Assembly: GCA_964497615.1 (NCBI GenBank)
Contig: CAZCEC010000012.1
Location: 49,711-113,710, forward strand
Direction: 5' to 3'
DNA length: 64,000 nucleotides
From: CAZCEC01 sp964497615
GTDB lineage: Bacteria > Chloroflexota > Anaerolineae > Anaerolineales > UBA6663
Part shown: positions 1 to 21,000 of the stretch, in pieces
Layout: the number at the start of each line of letters is the position of its first letter
Position numbering within the stretch: the stretch's first letter is position 1
Position numbers and translations under genes: made by a program
The notes under the pieces: generated by a model
Database searches by the model: none
Told to the model about the DNA's origin: nothing
The model's input: only the letters and a program-made list of their open reading frames with translations

Positions 1-1099
1 GCTGGGCGTTCAGGTAGTCCGCGAGGCGTGTGGCGGTGGCCTGCAAGGCGGCCCGGTTGGCGGCCGATATGAGAAACAAGTGGGGGCCGGAGGCTGCCTC
101 GCTAACGGGCGCCGAAACTGAGCCAAGCAGCACTCCCGCCTGATTGGCGCGGCCGGCGGCAATGGCTGCGGCGTGGGGCGCGCCGGCCTGCACCGCCAGC
201 AGCGCCTGCGTCAGCGCCGTCAGTCCGTTGAGGTGGCCGGCCAGATTTGAGTGACACAACAACTGCACGCCCGCCGCGGCTGGCTCAGCCGGGCAGTCAT
301 GACCAATGCTCACAAAGGCGGGGATTGGCGGCTCGGCCGTTTGGGCAGCGGGAAAAAAACGCCCCGGCCAAATGTGGGTGGCGGCCGGCTCTGCTCCTCC
401 TGCCGTCGCGGTCAACATGCGCTGCGCCTGAATGACTGCCAGGACATTGTCGTGCTGGGCGACAGCGTCTGAAACGCGCTTGAGGACTACCAGGCCCGCG
501 CCCCCCGGCCCCGGGGCCGCCCCCGGAGTCGCCTCGACCACGGCCACAACCCCGGCCAGGGCCAGGTCAACTTCGCACGCCAGCAGGCTGCGGCAAGCGG
601 CGTCGATGGCCGCCAGCGCCGAGGCCTCGCCCGCGTCGAGGTTGAGTGCCGGGCCCTGAAAGCCAAACCACTGAGCCAGGGTTTGGGCCGCGTGCGGCGC
701 GGGCACGGTGCGCACCCCGCCGGGCGGTGCGGCCTCGCTGCCCCCCACGCCCACGAAGACGCCCACCCGGTTCGCGGCCAGCCGCGCGGGTGGCGCGCCA
801 GCCACCTCCAGGGCTTCCCAGGCAGTCTGCAAAAGCAAGCGCAGGTAGGGGGGCAGCGTGGCGGCGGCCTCATCCGCCGGAAAGAACCCGGCTGGCAGCG
901 ATGGATCAACGGCCAGGGCGATGCCGGAGGCCAGGGTGACATCCGCCAGCGGCTCGTAGGAGGGGAAGCGGCAAGCCATGCCGATCACCGCGGCCCGCTC
1001 TTCGCGCTCGCGCTCGACTGCCTTAAGCTGGCGGCGCAAATCCTGCAGCTCGTGCAGGCTGCGCATCAACTGCTCGCGTGGGTCAGAATGATCTGTCAT
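1..1099 (-). CDS. PKS7: polyketide synthase with degenerate ketosynthase (C-terminus beyond window)
   Basis: Last visible gene of the leftward PKS operon; 366 residues are seen and the rest lies beyond position 1. It starts at ATG 1099, 19 bases after the PKS6 stop. Residues 5-35 form a charged helix like a KS docking coil. KS homology follows (AAVIGMACRF at 37-46, then GPALNLDAGEASALAAID at 149-166) and the post-KS linker begins near 340 (HLFLISAANRAAL). The usual DTACSSSL motif reads DAGEASAL, so the nucleophilic Cys is Glu158. The EAHGTGT motif is absent, and the KTNxGH motif is reduced to HSNLAGHLN. The KS is about 130 residues shorter than normal. I read no frameshift or stop, so this looks like a maintained non-condensing KS rather than a fresh pseudogene. 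Downstream domains cannot be seen. Confidence 0.85.
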   Translation of the reverse strand, partial: MTDHSDPREQLMRSLHELQDLRRQLKAVEREREERAAVIGMACRFPSYEPLADVTLASGIALAVDPSLPAGFFPADEAAATLPPYLRLLLQTAWEALEVAGAPPARLAANRVGVFVGVGGSEAAPPGGVRTVPAPHAAQTLAQWFGFQGPALNLDAGEASALAAIDAACRSLLACEVDLALAGVVAVVEATPGAAPGPGGAGLVVLKRVSDAVAQHDNVLAVIQAQRMLTATAGGAEPAATHIWPGRFFPAAQTAEPPIPAFVSIGHDCPAEPAAAGVQLLCHSNLAGHLNGLTALTQALLAVQAGAPHAAAIAAGRANQAGVLLGSVSAPVSEAASGPHLFLISAANRAALQATATRLADYLNAQ

Positions 1100-1118
1100 T
1101 CGTCGTATGCCGCGCCGG

Positions 1119-4100
1119 TCAGTGCATCCCCCGCAGGGCTGCCAACTGCGCGGCCAGCGCGGCCTCGGCTTCTTCGTCGCTGAGGGCCGCAATCCGATGC
1201 TCCAGCGCAGTTGAGCCGGCCGGGGCCGAGGGCGCGGGTTCATCCGGCATGCCCAGGACTGTTTCCAGGAGGTAGCGGCTCATCGAGTCAAGTGTCGGAT
1301 AGTCGAACAGCAAGGTCACCGGCAGCCGCTGGCCCACCAGCCGCACCACCGCGTTGCGCATCTCAACCGCCATCAGCGAGTCCAGGCCATATTCATTCAA
1401 CGGCTGCGCATGATCCAGGGCGGTGTCAGGCGGCAAGGCCAGAATCCGCATGGCCTCGCGCTGGAGCGCCTCGGTCAGAATTGCCTGCCTGCGGCTGGCC
1501 GGGGCGCGGCTCAGTTCGGCCAACAGGGCGGCGTCGGGGCCAGCCTCCAGCGCAGCCGCCGGCAGGAGTTCCGCGAAAAACGGCGCGGCGGCCAGGGCGG
1601 GCAGCCCCGCCTCGCGGGCGCCGGTGCGCCAGGCAATGACCGCTGCCTGCGTAACGCCTTGTGACAGCGCCCGCTCCAGCGCGCCCAGCGCCTCCTCGGC
1701 CGGCAACATCTCGATGCCCCACTGCCGCCACCGCGCCGCAGAACCGCTATCGGCCATGCCGCCCGTCTGCCAGGGGCCCCAATCCAGCGCCAGCGCCGGA
1801 AGACCGGCCGCGCGGCGGGCGTGCGCCAGCGCATCGAGGGCCGCGTTGCCGGCCGCATAGGCGGCCTGGCCGGGCGGGCCCAGCAATGCAGCGGCGGAAG
1901 AGAATAACACAAAGAGATCGAGTGGGTCAGACTTGGTGGCGCGATGCAGGTTCCAGGCGCCCGCCACCTTTGGCTCCAGGACACGGCGAAATTGCTCCGC
2001 CGTCAGGCGGGCCAGGGTGGCATCCTCCAACACGCCCGCCAGGTGAAAGACTCCGCGCACAGGCGGCAGGCTCGCCCGACAACCAGCCAACGCGCGCTCA
2101 AGCTGATCGGCTTGAGCCACATCCGCCTGGGCGACCGCCACCTGCACACCGGCATCGGCCAGGCGCGCCAGGCGTTCCGCCGCGGCTGGGCCAGGCTGGC
2201 TGCGTGCCAACAGCACGAGGTGCCGCGCGCCCCGCTCCGCCAGCCACTCAGCCGTGGCGAGGCCTAGCGCGCCCAGCCCGCCCGTCACAACGTAGGCGCC
2301 ATCTGGGCGGATGTTCGGCGCGGGCGGCGCACTCGCCGGCCCAGTGGGAATCCCCGAGGCCAGCCGAGCCACGTAGCGGCGGCCACCGTGCAAGACCACC
2401 CGTTGTTCAATCGGGTCGGCCTGCAGTTCAGTCAATAGCGGTTCCATGCCCGCGCCGCCGACCTGGAGGTCAATCGCAATGTTACCGCCCCACATTTCGG
2501 GGTACTCGGCCGCTATAGACGGGCCCAGCCCCCAGAGCGTCGCGGCCGCCCATGTGTCGAGCGTAGTCTGTTCGCTGAAACCGGGCGCCGCACCGTGGGT
2601 CACGGCATAGATACGGGACGCCTGGCCCGTACGCGCCGCCAGAACCTGAACCAGGGTATGCACGCTGCCAGCGCACAGGCCGTGGATGTCCATCGGGCTC
2701 ACGCCACCCGCCCGCAGGCTCCACAAATGAACAATGCGGTCGGGGGTCGAGCCCAACGCCTGGGTCACTTCGTCCATCAGCCGCGCATAGTCAGCAGGCA
2801 TCCCAGGCCGAACGGCCCAGGCGGAGTCCCCCATCCGGCCGAAGTCATCCCCAGGCAGGACTGTTGCAACGGCCGCCCCCTTGATGCGGAGCAATTCGCT
2901 CAGTGCGTTGCCGGCGCCCAGCCCATCATCGAAGAGCAGCCATCCGCTGGTTGCCGGCTTGCCCCCCGGCGCCGGCGGCGCGGCCTCGCGCCACTGCACA
3001 TGGAAGAACAATCCTTCCGAATCATGGCCGGCCTCCAGCGATTGGCGCACGGCCTCGGCCGAGATGGGACGACCATGCAGACCGAGCACCTCCAGCAGCA
3101 CCCGGCCGGATTCGTCGTATAGCCGCACATCGCCCGCGACGGTGCCGCCGTTTGATGCGCTTGCGTGGGCGACCGCATGGCACCACATCGGCCCAGACGG
3201 AGCAGCATAAAAGCGGAGTTGGTCGAGGCTATAGGGGACATACAGCGGCAGGCCCTCGGTGTCCACCGTGGCCGAGAGGCATTGCAGACAGGCATCGAGC
3301 AGACCAGGCGGCAGCGGCGATTGCGCCACCTGGTCGGCTTCGCCCGGCGCGCGCAGGCGGCACAGGGCCTGGCCATCACCCCGCTGAATTGTCTCCATCC
3401 ACCGAAAAGCCGGGCCAAAGGTGTAGCCGCGCCGATCCAACTCTGCATAGAATGCCTGCGCGCTGGCAGGGTGCGGGCATTGGCGCTGGAGGCCGGCCAG
3501 ATCCGCGGGCGGCGGCACATTGGGCGGGCGCGGCGCGGCGCGGCCGGCCAGGTGGTCCACCCAGGCCAGCCGCTCAGCACTGGAAGGGGCGCTGGCAATT
3601 TTGAGCGCAGCCCCGCCGGCTCCATCCGGCTGCCAGATGAGCGTGCAATGCCGCGGCGCGCCGGCCCGCAAAACCAATGGATGCGCAAACACCACATCCT
3701 CCAGGGCAGCCGGGCCAGGGGCCGCAAGTTCACCGGCGGCGGACAGTGCGCGGACCAGGTGGGCGGCGGCGGCCACTACCACCTGGCCGTGAATCCTGTG
3801 ATCGGCCAGGAAGGCAAAAGTGTCCGGCTGAAGCTCGATGGAATACTGAGTGGCGTCAAGCGGCGACGGCCAGCGCTGGCCGAGCCACCCTGAGGCGGCG
3901 CCACCAAAGCGGCCTGCCTGCGCTGCCGAATCTGCTTGGCTGGCGGCAAACCAGTAGCGCTGGCGGATGAAGGGCGTCAGCGGCAATGCAATAAGGGGCG
4001 CTGCCTTCCCCTCGTGCAGCGCCGGCCAGTCCACGTCCACACCGCCCACATGAAGTTGGGCCAGGCTGGCCAACATGCGCGCGCGGTCGCTCTGTTTCGG

Positions 4101-6740
4101 GTGCAGCGAGGTCAATACGGTCAGTGCGGCCTCGGGCGCGCACCGGCGCACGATGGAAGCCGTGGCCGCCCCTGGGCCAATCTCCAGTACGAAGGCTGGG
4201 CGCCCTTCGATGAGCGTGGCGACGGCCCTCTCCAACTCAAAGGGCAGGCGCGATTGGGCCGCCCAGTACTCCGGGGTCGCCAGTTCGCCGTCAACCAGTT
4301 CGCCGGTGCAAGAGGAAATGTAGTCCACTTCCGGATGCCGCAGGCGCGCTTGCGCCAGGACCGGCATCCACCCGGCGACGACGGGTTCCATCAACGGCGT
4401 GTGCAGCGGGTAGCCAGCCCGCTCGAAGGCGCTCAGTGACCGCACGGACAGACCGTCGGCTTCGGCCTCGCGCAGCAGCGACGCGACTGCCTCGGCGTAT
4501 CCGGCCACGGTCACGGCGCGGGGCCCGCTGCTCCCCACCCGCCAAACGCGCCCCGCGAACCGGTCCAGATACGGCTGCACGTCAACGGGATCGGCCAGCA
4601 CGATCCCGACGCCGCCGTGAATGCCCTGGGCCTCCATCAGCCGGGCGCGTTCAGCCACGAGCTGCGTGGCCTCCTCCAGGCCCAGCACGCCGGCCGTCAC
4701 CGCGGCCGCGAATTCCCCCAGGCTGTGGCCCAAGACCACGGCCGGCACCACGCCCCAGCTTTGCCACTGGCGGGCAAGGGCGGCCTGCAATGCAAACAGG
4801 GCGACCTGCGCCGCCGCCAGGTTGTCGAAGGGCTGGCCGGCCTGCTGTTCGTCGAAGCATAGGTCTGCCAGTGGCCGGTCCAGGTATGGGGCAGCGGCCG
4901 TGGCGCAGCGGTCGAATGTCTGGCGGAACACCGGTTGGGTGCGGTACAACTCAGCGCCCATGCCCACCTGCTGGCCGCCCTGCCCACTAAAAAGAAAGGC
5001 AACCTTGGGCTGGCTGTGCACGCGGCAGTTGCCGGCGTAGAGGCCGGCGACCGGCTCCTGCGCGTGAAGGCGCGCAAGCTTGTCCCGCAGGCCGGCTAGG
5101 CTATCCACGACCAGAGAGGCGCGCCAGTTCCAGTGCGAGCGGCGCACCTGGCTGGCATAGCAAATGTCGGCCAGCGGCGCGTCCGTCGTGTCCAGCCACT
5201 CCGCCACGCGCCCAGCCAAGGCCCGCATTTGGGTCTCGCTGCGGGCCGAGAGGACAAAGAGGTGCGGCGCGGCTTCAGCGGAGATCGCGAACTCGGCCGG
5301 TGCTCCTGAAGCCGCTTCCTGACCCAACAGCGGCGCCTCCTCCACAATCACATGGGCGTTGGTGCCGCTGAACCCAAAAGCGCTCACCGCCGCCAGCCGG
5401 CGGCTCGAGCCAGCGCGCCACTCGAGCAGCGCCGTGGGCACACGCAGCGCCAGCTTGTGCCAATCCACGTGCGGGTTCGGCTGGTGGAAATGCAGGTGCG
5501 GAGGTATGGCGCCGCCTTGCAGGGCCAGAATCACCTTAATCAGCCCCGCAATCCCGGCGGCGGCCTCCAAATGGCCGAAGTTCGTCTTGACAGACCCGAC
5601 GACGAGCGGCGGCGGGTCGGCATGCGGCCCGCTGCCTGGCAGTAAGCGTTCGTAGGCCTCAGCCAAGGCATGCAATTCGATCGGGTCGCCGAGTGGTGTG
5701 CCGGTGCCGTGAGCCTCCACATAGCCGACTTCATGCGGCGCCACCCCCGCGCGCGCCAACGCGGCCCGGATGACGGCGCGCTGGGCCGGGCCGTTGGGCA
5801 CCGTCAGCGCGCTCGTGCGGCCATCCTGATTGACCGCCGAGCCGCGCACTACGGCGAGGACCTGGTCTCCGGAGGCCACCGCGTCGGCCAGGCGCTTTAG
5901 CACCACCACACCGCACCCCTCGCCTCGAATGAACCCGTCGGCCGCGGCATCAAACGTCTTGCACAAGCCATCCCGCGCCAGCGCGTTCATGCGGCAGAAG
6001 GCGATGCTGCTGGCGGGCGACAGAATCAGATTGACACCGGCTGCCAGCGCCGCGTCGCACTCCCGGCTGCGCAAGCTCTGGCACGCCAGATGGACCGCGA
6101 CCAGCGAGGACGAGCAGGCCGTATCCACCGCCAGGGCTGGCCCTTGCAGCCCAAGGGTGAAGGCCAATCGGCCGGCCGAGACGTTGGGCGCATTGCCAGT
6201 GAGCACGTAGGCGTCAATGTCCGCCGGGCGCTGCGTTTCGACCAGCAGGTGTGAATAATCGGACGAGGCCAGGCCAATGAAGACACCGGTGAGGCTGTTG
6301 GCGAGGGATTCGATGGGCAAGCCGGCATGCTCCAACGCCTCCCACGCTGTCTCCAGGAGCAGGCGCTGCTGCGGGTCCATATTGGCCGCCTCGCGCGGGG
6401 AGATGCCGAAGAAGAGGGGATCGAAGGCCTCGACCTCGTCTAGGAAACCGCCCAGGCGCGTGTAGATTTTGCCGGGGGCAGCCGGGTCAGGATCATAGAG
6501 AGCGGCTGCGTCCCAGCGGTCCGCGGGCACATCGCCCACGGCGTTCACACCATCGCGCAGCAGATCCCAGAACCGCTCGGGCGTATCGGCGCCGCCGGGG
6601 AAGCGGCAAGCCAGGCCGACGACGGCAATTGGCTCGTTGGCCGATTGGCGCTGAGCCGCCAACTGCGCACGCATTTCCTTCAATTCGCGCAACGCTTTTA
6701 CCAGCAGGTCCTTCGTGGCCGGGGAGGGGTCGTTCGGCAT
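1119..6740 (-). CDS. PKS6: type I PKS module KS-AT-DH-KR-ACP
   Basis: Single-module polyketide synthase of 1873 aa that adds and processes one extender unit on an ACP-bound chain. Domains by residue: N-terminal docking helix 8-33; KS about 36-460 with DTACSSS, EAHGTGT and KTNFGH intact; AT about 575-890 with GHSLGE near 672; DH about 955-1230; KR about 1480-1680 with TGGLGALG and QAAYAAGNA; ACP about 1750-1820 with GLDSL. The AT specificity position reads YPLH rather than the malonyl HAFH or methylmalonyl YASH types, so the substrate is unclear. The DH motif is HRIHGQVVVA, with Ala replacing the usual Pro, but its second motif LLDACLQ keeps Asp. The KR has LED at the LDD position (B-type-like). 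The C-terminal helix carries an LSDEE docking-like motif. It follows PKS5 by 43 bases. Confidence 0.93.
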   Translation of the reverse strand: MPNDPSPATKDLLVKALRELKEMRAQLAAQRQSANEPIAVVGLACRFPGGADTPERFWDLLRDGVNAVGDVPADRWDAAALYDPDPAAPGKIYTRLGGFLDEVEAFDPLFFGISPREAANMDPQQRLLLETAWEALEHAGLPIESLANSLTGVFIGLASSDYSHLLVETQRPADIDAYVLTGNAPNVSAGRLAFTLGLQGPALAVDTACSSSLVAVHLACQSLRSRECDAALAAGVNLILSPASSIAFCRMNALARDGLCKTFDAAADGFIRGEGCGVVVLKRLADAVASGDQVLAVVRGSAVNQDGRTSALTVPNGPAQRAVIRAALARAGVAPHEVGYVEAHGTGTPLGDPIELHALAEAYERLLPGSGPHADPPPLVVGSVKTNFGHLEAAAGIAGLIKVILALQGGAIPPHLHFHQPNPHVDWHKLALRVPTALLEWRAGSSRRLAAVSAFGFSGTNAHVIVEEAPLLGQEAASGAPAEFAISAEAAPHLFVLSARSETQMRALAGRVAEWLDTTDAPLADICYASQVRRSHWNWRASLVVDSLAGLRDKLARLHAQEPVAGLYAGNCRVHSQPKVAFLFSGQGGQQVGMGAELYRTQPVFRQTFDRCATAAAPYLDRPLADLCFDEQQAGQPFDNLAAAQVALFALQAALARQWQSWGVVPAVVLGHSLGEFAAAVTAGVLGLEEATQLVAERARLMEAQGIHGGVGIVLADPVDVQPYLDRFAGRVWRVGSSGPRAVTVAGYAEAVASLLREAEADGLSVRSLSAFERAGYPLHTPLMEPVVAGWMPVLAQARLRHPEVDYISSCTGELVDGELATPEYWAAQSRLPFELERAVATLIEGRPAFVLEIGPGAATASIVRRCAPEAALTVLTSLHPKQSDRARMLASLAQLHVGGVDVDWPALHEGKAAPLIALPLTPFIRQRYWFAASQADSAAQAGRFGGAASGWLGQRWPSPLDATQYSIELQPDTFAFLADHRIHGQVVVAAAAHLVRALSAAGELAAPGPAALEDVVFAHPLVLRAGAPRHCTLIWQPDGAGGAALKIASAPSSAERLAWVDHLAGRAAPRPPNVPPPADLAGLQRQCPHPASAQAFYAELDRRGYTFGPAFRWMETIQRGDGQALCRLRAPGEADQVAQSPLPPGLLDACLQCLSATVDTEGLPLYVPYSLDQLRFYAAPSGPMWCHAVAHASASNGGTVAGDVRLYDESGRVLLEVLGLHGRPISAEAVRQSLEAGHDSEGLFFHVQWREAAPPAPGGKPATSGWLLFDDGLGAGNALSELLRIKGAAVATVLPGDDFGRMGDSAWAVRPGMPADYARLMDEVTQALGSTPDRIVHLWSLRAGGVSPMDIHGLCAGSVHTLVQVLAARTGQASRIYAVTHGAAPGFSEQTTLDTWAAATLWGLGPSIAAEYPEMWGGNIAIDLQVGGAGMEPLLTELQADPIEQRVVLHGGRRYVARLASGIPTGPASAPPAPNIRPDGAYVVTGGLGALGLATAEWLAERGARHLVLLARSQPGPAAAERLARLADAGVQVAVAQADVAQADQLERALAGCRASLPPVRGVFHLAGVLEDATLARLTAEQFRRVLEPKVAGAWNLHRATKSDPLDLFVLFSSAAALLGPPGQAAYAAGNAALDALAHARRAAGLPALALDWGPWQTGGMADSGSAARWRQWGIEMLPAEEALGALERALSQGVTQAAVIAWRTGAREAGLPALAAAPFFAELLPAAALEAGPDAALLAELSRAPASRRQAILTEALQREAMRILALPPDTALDHAQPLNEYGLDSLMAVEMRNAVVRLVGQRLPVTLLFDYPTLDSMSRYLLETVLGMPDEPAPSAPAGSTALEHRIAALSDEEAEAALAAQLAALRGMH

Positions 6741-6783
6741 GTGTCAACTTGATACCCTGGTCGGCAGAATTCTGCAAACCAGC

Positions 6784-18031
<11,248 letters not shown>

Positions 18032-18037
18032 GGCAGT

Positions 18038-21000
18038 TTAGAGCGACCGATTGAGGCGCGCGAGCTTGTCGTTGAGCAAATCCATGATCTCGTCTTCCGA
18101 GAGGCCGGCCAGCGCGTCGGCCTTAGGTTCGGCGGTCTGCGGCATCGCCGCCGGGTCAGGTTCCAGCCTCACGCCAAGTTCGGCGGCCAAGTAGTTGGTA
18201 AGCTCAGTTACAGTGGGGTAGTTCCACACCAGCGAAACGGGCAGCACCAGCCCCAGTTGCCGTTCGAGGTCGTTCTTGACCTCCAGGGCCATGAGCGAGT
18301 CAAAGCCCAATGATCCGAACGGCGTATCGGGGTCCACCTGCGCCGGCGGCAGACGCAGCACCTGCGCGATCCGCCGGGTGAGTAGTGTGTGCAAGAAGTC
18401 GCGCCGCTCTTCGGGCCGCGCCAGCGCCGCCAACTGCGCGGCCATGGCCCCAGGCGCGCTGCTGTCTTGGTTAGCGGCGGCATGCTCGCGGGCCAGGTCC
18501 GCCAACAGAGGCGCTCCAGCCAGGCCGGGAAACGCACGAAACCACTGGCCCCAGTTGACCGCCATGACGGCGGCCTGCGGCTGCCCCGTGCCCAGCATAC
18601 GCTCCAGCACTTCCAGGCCCCAATCTGGCTCGATGGGCGCCATGCCCGCCGCGATGACACGGTCGGCGCTGGGCTTGCCGGCGGCCGCGCCGATGCCGGC
18701 CCAGGGGCCCCAGTTGAGGCTCAGGCCGGGCAAACCCAGATGGCGCCGGTAAGCAGCCAGGCCGTCGAGGAAGGCGCTGGCCGCCGCGTGATTGGCCTGC
18801 CCAGGCGAGCCGAACACGGCCGCGATGGACGATGGCAGCACGAAGAAGTCGAGCGCGCTGCTCTGGGTGAGTTGGTGAAGATGCCACGCGCCGTAAACTT
18901 TCGCCCGGACCACCCGGTCAAAGCGCGCCTGGTCCAGGCTTACAATCAGACCGTCGTCCAAGGTGCCGGCCGCATGCACCACCCCTGCCAGCGGCGGCAA
19001 CTGGTTCAGGGCGGCCAGCGCCCGCGCCAGTTGGTCACGCTCGGCGACATCGGCCAGCGCGGTAACCACGTTGACGCCCTCGGCCTGCAGTTGATCCGCG
19101 ACAGCCTGGGCTTCAGGCGAGGGCTCGCGCCGCCCCACGAGGAGCAGGTGGCGCGCGCCCTTGCGGACCAGCCACTGGGCCAGTGCCAGCCCCAGTCCGC
19201 CAAAGGCGCCGGTGATCAGATAGGTCGCATCTGGGCGCGCCGCAAAAGCGGGCGCGGCCGGTTGGCCTTGGGTGCCGGAGCGCTGATACAGTGGTTCGAG
19301 CCGGGCGACGAGGCGCTGCCGCGCCCGAAGCGCGATCTGACTTTCAGCGGCGCCGGCCAGCACTTCATCCACCAGCAGCACGGCGTGGGCAGGGCCGCTC
19401 ACATCAATCAGCCCGCAGCGCAGCTCGGGCAGCTCGTTCATCACCACGCGCCCCAAACCCCACAGCGGCGCTTGCCAAGCACTCTTTACATCCGGGCCGG
19501 CGGCGTGCTGCGTGATCAGCCACAGGCGCGGCGGCCGGGGGCGTGCGCCCAGAGCCTGGGCCAGGGCAATGGTGCTCAGACAGCTTCGGTTGATGGCCGC
19601 GTCAACGGCCATCCCATTGGCGTCGTCGTTGGCATCCAGGCCCCACATGTGCAGCACGCCGCGCCAATCCGATTGGGCCTCCAGGGTCTCATCCAACAGG
19701 CGCCGGAGGGCGTCCATGCCTCCGTCCGCGGCGCTGGCCGCGACCACCACCGGATATCCCCCGCGGCGGCGCAGTTCATCGGCCACAGCTTCGCCCAGGC
19801 CTCGCTGATCGGCCAGGATGAGCCAATGGCCCCGCGTGGGCAGCGGCGGCAGGTCGAGCGCCTGGGGCTGCCAGGTGATCTGGTAGAGCCAGTCGGTCAG
19901 CCGGCGGCGAGCGGCGCGGCTGATACGCTGGGCCGGCATCCGGCGCGCATGAAACCCAAGGACGCGAGCCAGCAGCCGCCCGTCGTCATCGTAGATGAAC
20001 ACATCGCCGATGGTCGCCTCACGGCCGGCGCCGGGCCGCAGGGTCGCCAGGCACCAGCGCGCCTCCGCCCCTGGCTGAACAGCGTGGGCCGTATCGATGG
20101 CAATAGGCACGAAGATTTCGCCTGGCGTCAGCGTCTCGGGCGCGGCCTCGAAGAAGGCCGCCGCCCCAATGGCCTGGAAACAAGAGTCGATCAGGCCCGG
20201 GTGCAGTACGTATACGTCAGCCTCGTCCTGGTTCGCGGGCGGGCGCAGCCGTCCCAGCAGCGCGCCATCGGCCTGCCGCCACACAGCCTCCAGCCGGCGG
20301 AAGCTTCCCTTAAGCTGATACGGCTGGGCATCCAGCCCGGCGTAAAAGCTTGCCAAGGCCAACGGCGCGCCGGGCGCGGGCAGCGGTTGGACTTCCACAG
20401 GTTCAATCTCAGCCGCCGGCACCATTTCCAGCAGCGCCGTGGCGTGCAGGGTCCATTGGACCGCGTCTGCCGCGCCTTCCGGCCGGCTATACATTTGGAC
20501 CGCGTGGCGGCCTGCGCCCGATGGTTCCAGGACGACTTGCACCCGCAATGGCTCATCCGGCGCCAGGAGCATCGGCTCGAGGAAAGATAGATTGCGCAGC
20601 CTCGTGGGCGCGCCCAGCTTCAGGTCTTGCGCCGCCGCCAGCAGTTGGGCCACATGCGAAGCGCCCGCGACCACGATGGCGCTATCGACCGCGTGATCGC
20701 CAACATAGGGCGGAGACGTCACGTCGAAACGCGTGGCATACTGGATGGCATCCAGGGGCGAAGCAACCCGCTGGCCGCGCAGGACTTCGGCGCCAGTGGG
20801 CGGTGGCACGGGCCGGTGAGCGGAACGGCGGCTGGCCGTCTCGAACCAATGACGCTCGCGGTCCCAGGTGTAGGTGGGCAGGGGCAGCACAGATCCGGCG
20901 GGGAAGAGCGCCGCCCAGTCGGGGCCTGCGCCCCAGGCATACAGCTTGCCCGCCGCCGCCAGCAAGGCCGGCAGTTCGTCTTGTTGGCGCAGGAGGGACC

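Noticed and set aside
18389..20590. A 733-codon plus-strand open frame antisense to PKS3, and similar long antisense frames at 16799-18313, 27735-29192 and 60353-61792
   Set aside because: These are shadow frames typical of GC-rich coding DNA. They show no domain, no ribosome-binding site and low-complexity Arg/Gly/Pro-rich composition, while the opposite strand encodes complete PKS domains.
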